This document shows, piece after piece, positions 12,501 to 23,370 of a stretch of 64,000 bases of DNA. The notes beneath the pieces were generated by a model. That model was not told the origin of the DNA. It saw only the letters and a program-made list of their open reading frames with translations, and searched no databases. Origin of the DNA: Lepidonotus clava (lineage: Eukaryota; Annelida; Polychaeta; Phyllodocida; Polynoidae); the NCBI GenBank assembly GCA_936440205.1, contig OW387140.1, positions 19,899,659 to 19,963,658 on the forward strand, given 5' to 3'. The stretch's first letter is position 1; each line of letters begins with the position of its first letter. The translations under genes were made by a program, and so were the position numbers.

Positions 12501-12977
12501 TGTGGTGTATAGCAATGCTCTGATTATCCAAGTACTAACTTTCTTCTTGTATTGGGTTTAGAGAATGTCTGAAGAAGAAACCCTTTTAGCACTATAAATA
12601 ACCATCCAATCCAGTCAAGGAGTTGCATTCTGTTCAAGGAAGGGGCACTGAAGGGGGAAGCATACATAGAGCTATTTCTTTTTGGAAAACATAAACTACA
12701 AAAATTCAAAGTACACTGCAATAATTATGATTTATCATTGTAAGAATGACAAAACGATGGTAAGTTTAATGGTGTTTTTTTATATCAATATCAAATAGAA
12801 CTGGGTCATTCACTGCAGTCTTGTGGGAATCCTATGCATCTGCTGGTCATCAGCTTGTAGGTTTTGACAAGAACCAGCTAGATCCAAAATGGAGAGTGTG
12901 CTACCCTTTCTATTCTTAACTAGTAAGCAGTAGGTATGGCGCCATCTATAGAGTTCATGCCCATGACCCAGGCCACC

Positions 12978-14063
12978 CACACGTGCGACGCTTCACCATG
13001 CATTTTGTGGAGTGAGGTAGGGTCAGCTAATTTTACCGTATAAGTTAAACTCTATTATCTATGTGCCTCTAGGCTATTATTTGATTGATCATAAGCAATA
13101 CTGAGTTAGGGGACACAGGAAAAATAAATCACCTGGGTTTGCTTCAAATCAGCATGTAAAACTATGCTGAATACACCATTGATTATATAATAACCAACCT
13201 TGCCCTTTACAACCTGTTCCTCTGTCACCCCACATATCGTACACATACAAAGCAATTATTGAGGGGGGGGGGAGGAGCAGTTGAGGTTTACTTGACTTTG
13301 TCAGCATTGCCTAAAGAAGCACCCACTGATTAAATATTAGTTAATATTTGTATTAAGAGTGTAAAGTGGATTTTTTCTTTGCCGTCATAATCATCACGTC
13401 AATGATTAGGAGTGTATTTGCTGTTTTATTGTTACGAGGCTCAGATCTGCATAGTCTGATAATGCATGTCATATTCCGGCGTTGTTTGAATTAACTCTGT
13501 CAATGACGCCTATTATCTGTGTTCTCATGGTCGAGTTGATAGGAATCTATGTATTCCAAACAAATGTTCAAGTCCGTCTGAGCTTTTTATTCCCTTATAA
13601 TGTTTCCTCCGAGTCCGATAGGCAGTTTTGTCACATTGGCTAATTTATAATTCTATTCGCCAGTACAATATAGTGCCTACACTACTCGGCCGTGGTTTGA
13701 AAGCTTTCTTAAGTCAGGTCTTGGTGTGTCTAGACAATGGGATGTGGGATACTCACCAGGGCAATAACACTTAATATTGATGATAGCGTTAATAGAAGAG
13801 TCCTCAGACGATGTAGGCAAGCGGAGGAGCGATAGTTCGTGTCTTCCATCTTGACATTCCTGAATACGGAGCACAGACTGAATATTGTTAACAATCATTT
13901 TGCGAATGGGATGAGTTCGCAAACTATATTTCTTACTACTCCAAGAACCGTAAAGTGTAAAACGACCAGCAGGTGAAATGCTTACCGATTTAGTATAGGG
14001 CTTGGTTACAACTTACTAAATATAACTCGAACCTCAGTTCCAGTAGCTGACTCAGGTACCTAG
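12978..14063. other. Non-coding stretch
   Basis: No convincing gene. It includes a poly-G run near 13262-13272. A minus-strand frame of 81 codons at 13677-13922 has no recognisable domain. Confidence 0.5.
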
Positions 14064-14140
14064 GCCCAGGGTTGTGGTCGAAACGGCGGCCAATTGACAC
14101 CAAAGACATGGGGTCAAACCCCAGTATAGGCAGACCAAAA
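14064..14140 (+). repeat. tRNA-like SINE head
   Basis: TGGTCGAAACGG (14075-14086) resembles an A box and GGGTCAAACCCC (14111-14122) a B box, with about 25 bases between them. Cloverleaf pairing is imperfect, so I read it as a SINE or tRNA relic. Confidence 0.4.
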
Positions 14141-15027
14141 ATAATTTTTCCCATTACCGGTAACCCACGTGTATGTATATGGAATGAGCACTGTCTATTG
14201 GTTCTAAAAAACTTTATTTCTCCATATCATTTAAAATGATATTTAGAAAAAAAATTATGCACTGTCTATTGGATTCTATTTTCTCTGAGTGTTTCTGGTC
14301 AACCTCTTCCTTATAGCTACACATTACAGATGACCCTCAATAGTACAGGTCTATCCAATCACAGTCTCTGCATGGTATCCTTCCTACTCGTTTCCAACCG
14401 ATCTATTCTTAAGTCACCCCCAAAATTGTAAATTCAATTGCCTTTAATACGAAATCCATGACTACTCTAATGCCCCCCCCCCCCCATCTTCGACAACCTT
14501 GCCCCCCCCCCCCCTCCCCCTAACATGGCGGTGTTCAGGTAGCGCCACCTCCGTCGGATGCTGGTAGCGGGCCGGGCGCCGTATACTACTACCACAACTC
14601 GCCAGTCACTAGCCGTCAGAGCGCCGAGAGAGCGCGCCGAGAGCGGACGAGAAGGGAGAGCGCGACTGGGGAGAGGAGACTGCAGTACTACAGCACAGGG
14701 CACGAGTGGCGAGGAGCAGTCCCGGGTCTGTCCACACCTACCTCCCGTACAGCAGGAGGACCTGCTCGTCACCTGAGGCCATGAGCAGCTCCCCGCCGGC
14801 AGCAGTAGGGGGCGGGCCGGGCCGCCCGCCGTCTGCGAGCAGTTAAAGCCAACCCCTTCACACACTCACACTCAGGACGGAGGGCCGGACGCACCGTGCT
14901 CAGTCATCACAGCCCTTATTGCTTACTGTCAGCAGTTGGAATCCCCCTTCTGTCTGTTTTTTAAGTCGTGTAATCCAAGCCAGCAACAGGAGGCAGCTGT
15001 GGACCGCGTGACGCAGGGATTGAGGTA

Positions 15028-15770
15028 CATGTAGGTTGTACAGTACCTGGACAGGCTAGGACGGCACGCCGTGTGTAGTACAGCAACTGGACTGGCCAGG
15101 ACGGCACACCGTGCGTATGTTGTACAGCACCTGGACAATCTAGGACAGCACATCATGTGTAGGTTGTACAGTCCCAGGACAGGCTAGGACGGCACGCCGT
15201 GTGTAGTACAGCAACTGGACTGGCCAGGACGGCACACCGTGCGTAGGTTGTACAGCACCTGGACAATCTAGGACAGCACATCATGTGTAGGTTGTACAGT
15301 CCCAGGACAGGCTAGGACGGCACGCCGTGTGTAGTACAGCAACTGGACTGGCCAGGACGGCACACAGTGCGTAGGTTGTACAGCACCTGGACAATCTAGG
15401 ACAGCACATCATGTGTAGGTTGTACAGTCCCAGGACAGGCTAGGACGGCACGCCGTGTGTAGTACAGCAACTGGACAGGCTATGACAGCACTCCATAAGT
15501 ACGTTGTACAGCACATGGACAAGCTAGGATTGTAAATGGGATGTAGGTTGTATAGCACCTGGACGTACTAGGATGGAATACCGTGTGTAGGTTGTACAGC
15601 ACCTGGACGGGCTAGAACAGCACACAGCGTGTAGGTTGTACAGCATCTGGACGGGCTAGGATTGTAAATGGAGTGTAGGTTGTACAGCACCTGGAGAGGC
15701 TAGGACAGGACACTACATGTAGGTTGTACAGCACCTGGATGTGCTAGGATGGCATACTGTAGCAACACAT
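15028..15770 (+). repeat. Minisatellite with a 128-bp higher-order period
   Basis: The basic unit is ~43 bp around GTAGGTTGTACAGCACCTGG and CTAGGACGGCACACCGTGTG. Three variant units form a higher-order repeat: the marker AGGCTAGGACGGCACGCC recurs at 15053, 15181, 15309 and 15437, exactly 128 bp apart each time. The 3' part (15480-15770) is more diverged and follows only the ~43-bp period. The exact 128-bp spacing points to recent amplification by unequal exchange. Confidence 0.9.
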
Positions 15771-16029
15771 ACGACTTCCCATACCTGTGGTCATAACAGC
15801 TCCCGCTAAGTCAGGCCACATTAGGCTTTAACCCCCTCACCACTTCCCGGAGGTTGGGAGATACGACAGCTGGACTAAACTAAATCAGAGAGCGCGTGGA
15901 TACTTGAGAACAAGCGGTCACCTAGAGCTGAATGCTGCACTGACCACTATACTACAGGTAGTACTGCCGGTCAGCTAGGACCCGCTGCTATCGTCGACAG
16001 CTAGGCGGTCAACTTCCGGCGGGCAGAAT

Positions 16030-16190
16030 CTCACTTCCTGAATACAGAGTCTCACCTCTTCACTTATCGTCCTGTGTATGGAGTCTCACTCCCAGTGTAT
16101 GGAGACTTACTTCTGGGGTACGGAGACCCAACTTCCTGTGTGCAGAGTCTCACTTCCGGTGTGCGGAGTCTCACTTCCTCTGCAGAGCCA
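16030..16190 (+). repeat. ~21-bp minisatellite
   Basis: About seven degenerate copies of CTTCCTGTGTGCAGAGTCTC. The clearest neighbours are at about 16131-16173, where two copies differ by only two or three bases. It lies within the GC-rich island. Confidence 0.75.
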
Positions 16191-16295
16191 TATTTCCTGT
16201 CCATGGTCTTTGATTGAACGCAAAGCTACACTAGAACGGTGGGGAGAACTCTCACTGCCCACCCAGCCCCTCCCGGTGCCCGACTCATGGCTTAC

Positions 16296-16483
16296 CTTAC
16301 ACCGCTCAGGCGGAAAATGGCGGGTCTGACCAGGCGCCAAGTGGTGCTCCAGGCGGGCCGCTGAGGGCCGGGCGGAATGCCACGTGGGGGGTTAGGGTAC
16401 GGCAAGCACTGCAGCACCAGCTGCCGCACCACCAGCAGCAGCAGGAGGAGGAGGAGAAGGTGTTGTGTCGGCCGGGAGGACAT
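16296..16483 (-). CDS. Candidate first coding exon with signal peptide
   Basis: From an ATG at 16483 the minus strand encodes 62 codons plus two bases. It begins MSSRPTQH, followed by nine leucines, two valines and a second hydrophobic stretch ending in cysteine near residue 26. This has the layout of a cleavable signal peptide. A proline-rich stretch follows. The frame ends at AAG|GTAAGC, a good donor with the intron starting at 16295, in phase 2. The leucine run comes from a CAG/GAG-type repeat, so simple-sequence DNA could mimic a signal peptide. If real, the gene runs leftward and its next exon is not identified. I do not recognise the product. Confidence 0.35.
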
Positions 16484-16674
16484 GCTGACCGTCGGCAGTG
16501 AAGGGCAGTAGGACCACCTCGCGGGACGTACCTGAGGTCCTGAGGGCCAAGGGCACCCCGCCAACGGGCTGACACCCCTGCCGGGCGGGCTGGGGGCTTC
16601 TACACTGGAGGACGTCCCAGGCAGCAGGCAGGGACAGGAGGACGTGGTGGTGGGAGGGGCAGGCAGCGACCTGG

Positions 16675-16902
16675 ATGTCTGTGGCCGTGGATTTGTACGC
16701 TACCAGAGGAGGAGGAGGCGGCGGAGGACGGGCAGGGGACAGATCGGGCGGGGGCCGGGGAGGGGGCGGCCTACTGCCCGGAGTACGGGCCCCCTGGAGG
16801 CGGGCAGGGGCGGCGGGCTGCAGGCCGACCCCCGCCGGCCGGCCGCGGCCCGCCACCCGCCCGGCCACGTCATGGGAGGCCGGCCCACCGACCTACGACC
16901 AG
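16675..16902 (+). CDS. Candidate GC-rich first exon, opposite strand
   Basis: From the ATG at 16675 a frame of exactly 76 codons runs to a consensus donor, CAG|GTAAGT (intron from 16903). It ends GPPTYDQ, which contains a PPxY motif of the kind bound by WW domains. The rest is glycine-, arginine- and proline-rich. The other two plus-strand frames are also open over much of this GC-rich stretch, so the frame is uncertain. It and the minus-strand candidate at 16296-16483 may belong to different genes, or one of them may be false. Confidence 0.2.
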
Positions 16903-17223
16903 GTAAGTTCCCCAGACACTTTACCTCTGCATTGGCCGATTCTACCACGTGACTCGGGGACTGGCCCAGGCTGAGTCTATTGTCTCAGTCATCACGGACC
17001 TGAGTGACCCTGTGCCTTATGTATGGATGGGTCTGATTCATTTTTTTGGTGCTTCTTTAGTATTATGTCCTCAGTATGGGTAAGTTGTGAATTGAATCAT
17101 GTTCATGTGTGTTCCTAATAGACAGGATTTGTTCAATGCTTTTTTTCCATATTGGCCCCACTAATCATGATCTTATATATCTATCGAATAAGAAATAAAA
17201 TGTATTTCTTATTCATTGAACAA

Positions 17224-17241
17224 ATTTTCGACCTGTGTCGA

Positions 17242-17292
<51 letters not shown>

Positions 17293-17317
17293 TATATCAT
17301 CGACACAGGTCGAAAAT
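17224..17317. mobile_element. Foldback element with (TA)n centre
   Basis: ATTTTCGACCTGTGTCGATG at the left is the exact reverse complement of CATCGACACAGGTCGAAAAT at the right. The 94-bp palindrome has a (TA)n core at about 17244-17298. It can form a near-perfect cruciform. It is either a MITE whose loop became a microsatellite or a palindrome grown around TA repeats. Confidence 0.75.
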
Positions 17318-18811
17318 CTGTATACCTTCATGGTATGCCCTATACAATTATTCCATATACATATCCAATTAATGAACCGACTTCCGCAAAGCAATATGTG
17401 TACATATTATATGTAGGCATGCATATTGGTTTTCAGCATCGTTGCTGCATACCATGTATAACTGCTCCATAGTGTCAAGTGACATGGAATACACGTATAT
17501 ATATGTTTGAAAGATAGTCTGACGTGCTAAAAAATGATACAAAGCTCTCGCTTGTGAATGTATATAATAGGCAACATAAATAAGATAAATAAGATAAGAC
17601 ACAATTGATATTCAATTGTTAACATCTCTTGCTCGAGAGCAGGTTTCAAATTATTTTCATTAGTTGATTGCTTTTCAGCCAATTCAAAAGACCAGTATCA
17701 AACGATTTCTCTCACCAAATGGCATTTGCAGCTGTAGGCAGATTAATAGTCAGTCTAGTTTAAAGTGACGCGTTATTTCTCAGGGCTCCTTTTTAACCCC
17801 GTCTTGGTCGAGGGGTCGTTATTCAAACACTGTCGAACAGAGGTGGGAACAGTAATTGAATACTTGACTGCAAGGAGTACTGGACTGAGGATTGGGTCGG
17901 TGGTAATAAGGCATCGATCTGGTTAAACGGTGGTAAAGCTGCCGTCGGCCCCCTCAGTATGCAGCCTCCTGAATATTGCAGCTGGAATACGGCGCCTCTG
18001 AATATTGCATTCGCCGTGTGCACATGCCGCGCGCGCCCGCCCCCCTGGTTGGGGGTCTGCAGCTCGCAACAATTAAGCCCGGTTATGAAATGCCTCCACA
18101 ACGACCAGCGTCTCTGCATATCAGGCGGACGCCGATATTTAGATTAGGAGGCCTGTGTGAAGGGAGACCAGTGATACGAGCGTACCGAGAATGGTGAAGT
18201 GAACTCAAGATTGGGTCAGGATCTAGAATTTTGCGTTCGCTTTTGACATGCAATACTCCATGTGACTCGGTGACACCCCAAGCACATGATATCTGCTCGG
18301 AAGAGTATACAAGTCATGTACTTGGTGACCTAATGCCTGTATCGTCACATCCGCAGGTAGCATAATCGTTTCAATAACATTCTGCTTTCTCCATTCAGTG
18401 TCGGCAGATGACTATAGTATGCCGGAGTCAAGACCCACTTCCAAGACATAATATTAGACACTGATATTGGAGGTGAAAGCTAGGTCTTATTGGAAAGCGT
18501 TGTCTAATTACTATTTCTGAGTAGTGTTCCCAGGGTAGCATCCTATTTATATTGATTTGACCAGAATGTGGATAAGGGACAATATGGTTTTACGCACGTT
18601 TATTGCCTTTGCCTTTTGTAACTTCTGTACAGATTCAATCGATCAAAGCCTTTATCTCCAGGTCTTCATGTGATGCCTATGGAAGTAAACAAGAAATCTA
18701 TCTTACAACAAATCTATAAAGGCTTCCTCTATACATGTACATGCAATGTAGAGGTCTAGAAATGTTAATCTTTAAACGCAGGATTCGTAAGAACTGCTCG
18801 TGATATTGAAT
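17318..18811. other. Non-coding stretch
   Basis: No convincing gene; frames are short. A GC-richer patch lies at 17930-18140. Nothing else recognised. Confidence 0.5.
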
Positions 18812-18915
18812 GGATATTGAAAAGTTATTCACCAATCTCTTGAATATTGCTAATATAAAAACTGGATATTGAAAAGTTGTTCACCAATCTCTTGAGTATT
18901 GCTAATATAAAAACT
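18812..18915 (+). repeat. 52-bp tandem duplication
   Basis: Two adjacent 52-bp copies begin GGATATTGAAAAGTT and end GCTAATATAAAAACT (18812-18863 and 18864-18915). They differ at about two positions, which indicates a recent duplication. Confidence 0.9.
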
Positions 18916-20424
18916 CCCCTTATGGCGATCATAACCAAGTCGTACTCTTGGTGGACAAATATAGATTCCAGCTGCGCCTATTTTTGACGTTTACCCTTTG
19001 ATTATTTTTCTCTCAGCTGCAAGTATGGAAACCAGGCCTGGTCAGTGAATTTGCCCCTATGCCTGCTTTTGACTAGAGTTTTACAAGTTTTAGATTGTAA
19101 TTTGTACAGCCACCGGTGAAGTGAGTTTATCCGTGTGGCAGTATGAGGGATATATCTATAAGGGAGTAATTTGTTCCACGTATTACGTATACTTTGCAAT
19201 CTTGCTCGAAACCCTGTTTTTCCCAAAGTACACACACTCTACGAGATCAGGAAGATCTTCACTATAGAAGGGGATTAAACAAATGGCCGGGGGTAAACAG
19301 TTAGTAAGAGGTACATGATCAAATAGCACTCACCCAAGGGATGAAAGACTATCCGACGTCTTTACAACAGATAGGTGCAGCCCAAACAGGCCAAAAAGCC
19401 CAAAATAGACTCTCTAAGGTATTCATAAGGTCGATATAAACGTGGAAGAAGCAGGGGGCCGATGAGGGGTTGTCAAACCCTTCTTAACGGGGAGGGCATC
19501 CAACCCGACCATTGTATGGGAATTCAAAGAACCGTTTGGCCACTTGTCACCCACTTGATTGCCTTGAGCCCGCCGGGGGTATTATAAAGTGGCCTGCATT
19601 TCCTATTTCCAAGAAGTAGCCAATAAGAGAAGGATCCCCTCGATATAGTCGAGGCGTGTAAACTATAAACCTGTTTAGGCTGTGTGATGCCTACTTCAGT
19701 TTGTTTCAAAGCTCAAGCCTATTTTCAATAGCATTAATTTTGCCCTTATTTTGAAGCCCCTCCGTGATGCAATAAAGAACCTTACGAGAATAAAGACTTC
19801 TATGTTTTATTTTCGTGTATACATTCATTTTCTCCTATGTTATGTGTCTTCTCGTTCAATTCTCTCCCAATCTACCGGTTTTGGAAACCCGTACTATCAC
19901 TTTCCAGAAACCGTGACATTAATTTCCAGTCTCATAGGAAATGGCCAAGGCTCCCTCAAAGAGTTATGTCATTTTGATGGGTAATTACTTGTCGGTGGCC
20001 TGTTGCACAATACCGATGGTAAACAGCTAAACTCTTCCTTGTCTCAAATAGCGATAGCTGTTGGGCCATTTTTGACACACACACAAGAACTATTTAGAAC
20101 GCTGTTTTTGAGCTGAAATTTGTATCATGCAAACGGAAATTGTGAGCTGATCGGATATCAATTTACAGAATTTGAATTGATCTCAGAATGGCAATTATTT
20201 CTATTTGAAAAATAGTGACCTTGGCTTAACAGGTTCTTAAAGTTGTCATTATTACGGTCCGCCATTGTGCAATGGGCCATTGGTTACAAAATTACATGTC
20301 AAGAAAGGTTAAAGTACTTTTTCTGACCACTTCATTTGTTTGTTCTTGTCTATTGCCCCCATTTCCTCACCAACTGCACCGTCCTTGGTGCGAACGCTAT
20401 TGAATACGGTCAGTGACAGTCCGA
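18916..20424. other. Non-coding stretch
   Basis: No gene recognised. The minus-strand frame at 19002-19235 has a weak resemblance to the C-terminal end of some LINE reverse transcriptases (TWNKLLP followed by a serine/leucine-rich helix), too weak to annotate. Confidence 0.45.
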
Positions 20425-21309
20425 AAGCTGTCCTTGTGGTGGAGGAAGCATGTACCATATCTGTCCTTATGGTGGAGGGAGTATGGGCCATATCTGTCCT
20501 TGTGGTGGAGGAAGCATGGGCCATATCTGTCCTTATGGTGGAGGGAGCATCGGCCATATCTGTCCTTGTGGTGGAGGAAGCATGGGCCATATCTGTCCTT
20601 ATGGTGGGGAGAGCATCGGCCATATCTGTCCTTGTGGTGGAGGAAGCATGGGCCATATCTGTCCTTATGGTGGAGGGAGCATCGGCCATATCTGTCCTTG
20701 TGGTGGAGAAAGCATGGGCCATATCTTTCCTTGTGGTGAAGGAATCGAAGCATGGGCCATAGCTGTCCTTATGGTGGAGGGAGCCTGGGCCATATCTGTC
20801 CTTATGGTGAAGGGAGCATATGGGCCATATCTGTCCTTGTGGTGGAGGAAGCATGTACCATATCTGTCCTTATGGTGGAGGGAGCATCGGCCATATCTGT
20901 CCTTGTGGTGGAGGAAGCATGGGCTATATCTGTCCTTATGGTGGAGGGAGCATTGGCCATATCTGTCCTTGTGGTGGAGGAAGCATGGGCCATATCTGTC
21001 CTTGTGGTGGAGGAATCGAAGCATGGGCCATAGCTGTCCTTATGGTGGAGGGAGCCTGGGCCATATCTGTCCTTATGGTGGAGGGAGCATGGGCCATATC
21101 TGTCCTTATGGTGGAGGGAGCATGGGCCATAGCTGTCCTTGTGGTGGAGGAAGCATTGGCCATAGCTGTCCTTATGGTGGAGGGAGCATGGGCCATAGCT
21201 GTCCTTGTGGCGGAGGAAGCAAGGGCCGTACCTGCTGTTGTAGGGGAAAAAGCATGGGCCACTGCTGCCCTTGTGGTGTAGGAAGTATGGGCCATATCTG
21301 CCTTTGTGG
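20425..21309 (+). repeat. 33-bp minisatellite, major block
   Basis: About 26 copies of a 33-bp unit built from CATGGGCCATATCTGTCCTT followed by (A/G)TGGTGGAGG(A/G)AG. Two variants alternate (CTTATGG...GGGAGC and CTTGTGG...GGAAGC). An eight-unit higher-order period is marked by GGAATCGAAGCATGG at 20741 and 21012, 271 bp apart (8 x 33 plus two small insertions). Because 33 is a multiple of three, long repetitive frames appear on both strands, including 287 codons at 20450-21313. They are by-products of the period. Confidence 0.95.
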
Positions 21310-21682
21310 TTAACCCTTTCCCTCTGCTACCAACATTTCATTCAGTATTCAAAATATGCCAATGTACTATAATGAATAGTCTCAAAAGATGCCACATATG
21401 TCAAGATAACCCTATCTAGACCCATAAGTAAAGTTATAAATGAAATATAACGCATTATTTTCACCCTTATTATAGTTAAATGTACAATGTTATGGATGGC
21501 TCAATGACTTGAAATAGAAATTGTTATTTTGTATTTGAATGTTAGCTTTAAATTCACTATTATGAAATATATGAAAAAGATGATGCAAATCATCTGGCGT
21601 GATTATGCTGGTGATGCTCTGAGGCATCAGGTGTGTTTTTGCTGGTGATGGCTCAGAGCATCTGGCGTGTGGAAAGGGTTAA
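21310..21682. mobile_element. piggyBac-type non-autonomous element inside the minisatellite
   Basis: The element is flanked by TTAA (21310-21313 and 21679-21682), with terminal CCCTTTCC and GGAAAGGG as inverted repeats. The right end carries sub-terminal repeats of CATCTGGCGTG and GCTGGTGATG. Excision down to one TTAA leaves GTGG-TTAA-GGAAGC, matching the unit GTGG-TGGA-GGAAGC, so the borders are precise. No transposase is encoded. TTAA targets and this end type are characteristic of the piggyBac superfamily. Confidence 0.85.
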
Positions 21683-21838
21683 GGAAGCATGGGCCATAGC
21701 TGCCCTTGTGGTGGAAGAAGGATGGGCCATAGCTGCCATTGTAGTGGAGGAAGCATGGCCCATAGCTGCCCTTGTGAGGAAAAAAGCATGGGGCCATGGC
21801 TGCCCTTGTGGTGGAGGAAGCATGGGCCACAGTCTGTG
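21683..21838 (+). repeat. 33-bp minisatellite, remainder after the insertion
   Basis: About five further copies of the 20425-21309 unit, more diverged (CCATAGCTGCCCTTGTGG form), continuing the array directly after the TTAA of the inserted element. Confidence 0.9.
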
Positions 21839-23119
21839 AGGTGTGGGTTGGTCAGAGAATGACAGGTACCATTGTGGTCAAGTATAGCAGTATAATTATG
21901 TCCCTGTAATGGGGGCAAGTTTACTGTTTATTGATATCGATGCAACAGGAGTATTTCGGAGCATTCCCTTTCTAATCTCTAGGGGGACGACCATTATTTG
22001 TGTATGGGTGAAATCTTGATAGCTAATTTGGTTGTTTTCTTTGGCCAACGTCAATTTAGGGGTGACCTTCCCTACCTTTTTTCTACGTGATCCACACACC
22101 CCTGACACCAGTATCGCCGAACGACCGAGGGTCCTGATTGGTCAGTTTTAAGGCCATGTGACCCGACCACGTGGTGTGGTCACGTACTGGTGGGGGTGGT
22201 TGGGGGTGGGGGTGAGTCGATTTGCTGTGATCTTCATCTCTTAGGACCAAATCATTCTGCGGACAGTCTGAATAAAGCGGTTAACGAGGCGAATTACTCC
22301 GGGTGGCCATATCGGGGACTCGTCCTCGGAATCGACGGGCGGGGCTACAGGGGGAGTGGTCGTCCCCCGATAAAGGCTGAATGATGAAGTACACAGCTCG
22401 CTGGGTAGTATCGGCCTATCTGTGTATGTCATTATAGAAATGTCCTCTGGCTTCTCTCTCGCTCTAGAAACATCTATTACGACTGATAAGCGTTTACATA
22501 TTGCACATATATATAGGTGTCGCTCTTAACAAATAGATAAGATGCATGCATAAACATTCAACCCTAACGATAGGGTTAAAGTTGCACTGGTCCACTGGTC
22601 GGGAGAGGCAGGATAAGAAGCTATCTGAAAACGAGCAGCATAAAAACATGAATTAGTTATGGTCACAGATATACGCTGACGCCTCTTCAATTTTAGTCAT
22701 TCTGGGTCAAGTGAGTCACTAAATGTTGTGGACGAACAGTGAACCCTGACGACTGACTAGAGGATGAAACGTGTTGAACATAACGGTCCTATTTAAAAGT
22801 CCCCCAAACACCCTTAGCGCTGTCAGCGTACAGCCCTTCCGACAACAAACAGCCTTACGTGATCCCCAGCCCGCCCCTCCTCCCCGCCGCCCCCTGCCCC
22901 GCCCCCTGAATGCTCTCACCTGGGTCAATATTTGTCCTCCTGTGTTTATCCCCCACGCCCAGATTAATTGAATCTTTACCCCCCAGCACCCACTGTCATG
23001 TCGCCGCGCGCAGGTAGCCGGCCGTACCTGGTCTGATAAGCCGGGCTACAGGCACATCGGAGATGGGGCACCAGATATCATCAGACAGTAGTATCGGCAG
23101 TCCATTCTCTACGGCCTTG
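21839..23119. other. Non-coding stretch
   Basis: No gene recognised. A G-rich patch lies at 22190-22213 and a C-rich patch at 22868-22908. Frames of 63-79 codons have no domain-like features. Confidence 0.45.
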
Positions 23120-23370
23120 TTGACCCCCCTGTTGTGGCCCTTTATGATGACCCCCCTGTTGTGCCCTTTTCTGACCCCTATTGTGGCCATTGTTGATGCC
23201 CCTGTTGTGGCCCTTGTTGACCATCCTGTTATGGCCTTTTCTGACCCACCCCCCACCCCGTTGTGGCCTTTGTTTACCCCCCTGTTGTAGCCTTTTCCGA
23301 CCCTCTGTTGTACCCTTATCTGACCCCCCTGTTGTTGCCCTTGTTGACCTTCCTGTTGTGGCCGATCATC
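23120..23370 (+). repeat. Degenerate ~30-bp minisatellite
   Basis: About eight to nine degenerate copies of a unit like TGACCCCCCTGTTGTGGCCC followed by TTTTC or TTGT. Frames such as 22996-23397 minus are repeat by-products. Confidence 0.85.

Larger units (their letters stand above)
11551..12977. mobile_element. 1.4-kb non-autonomous element with inverted ends
   Basis: Left arm (11551-11630) and right arm (12900-12977) are reverse complements over about 75 bp. Shared blocks are GGCATGAACTCT, TAGATGGCGC and AAAGGGTA. The interior has no transposase-like frame. It contains two SINE-like tRNA heads facing each other (12203-12275 plus, 12425-12500 minus). It is either a non-autonomous DNA transposon that collected SINEs, or a large decayed inverted duplication. 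Confidence 0.6.
14467..16960. promoter_or_regulatory. GC-rich, CpG-dense island (probable promoter region)
   Basis: Composition changes sharply from AT-rich flanks to GC-rich sequence with many CpG dinucleotides, most strongly at 14520-14910 and 16260-16910. The first block starts after two long C runs (14473-14485, 14502-14520). The island also holds the 128-bp array and a 21-bp repeat. Such islands usually mark promoters or first exons. Candidate exons on both strands are listed separately. Confidence 0.55.

Noticed and set aside
15028-15770. CRISPR array
   Set aside because: Repeats are contiguous variants with no unique spacers, and the context is eukaryotic.
16392-16868. 158-codon proline-rich minus-strand frame
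   Set aside because: GC-rich DNA lacks stop codons by composition; all frames are open here and the peptide is low complexity.
19002-19235. Possible LINE reverse-transcriptase C-terminal remnant
   Set aside because: Only a short WNKLLP-like resemblance; no polymerase core motifs nearby.
20450-21313. 287-codon plus-strand frame and several antisense frames
   Set aside because: The unit is 33 bp, so all frames stay open through the array by period alone. Small insertions shift the frame and peptides appear equally on both strands.
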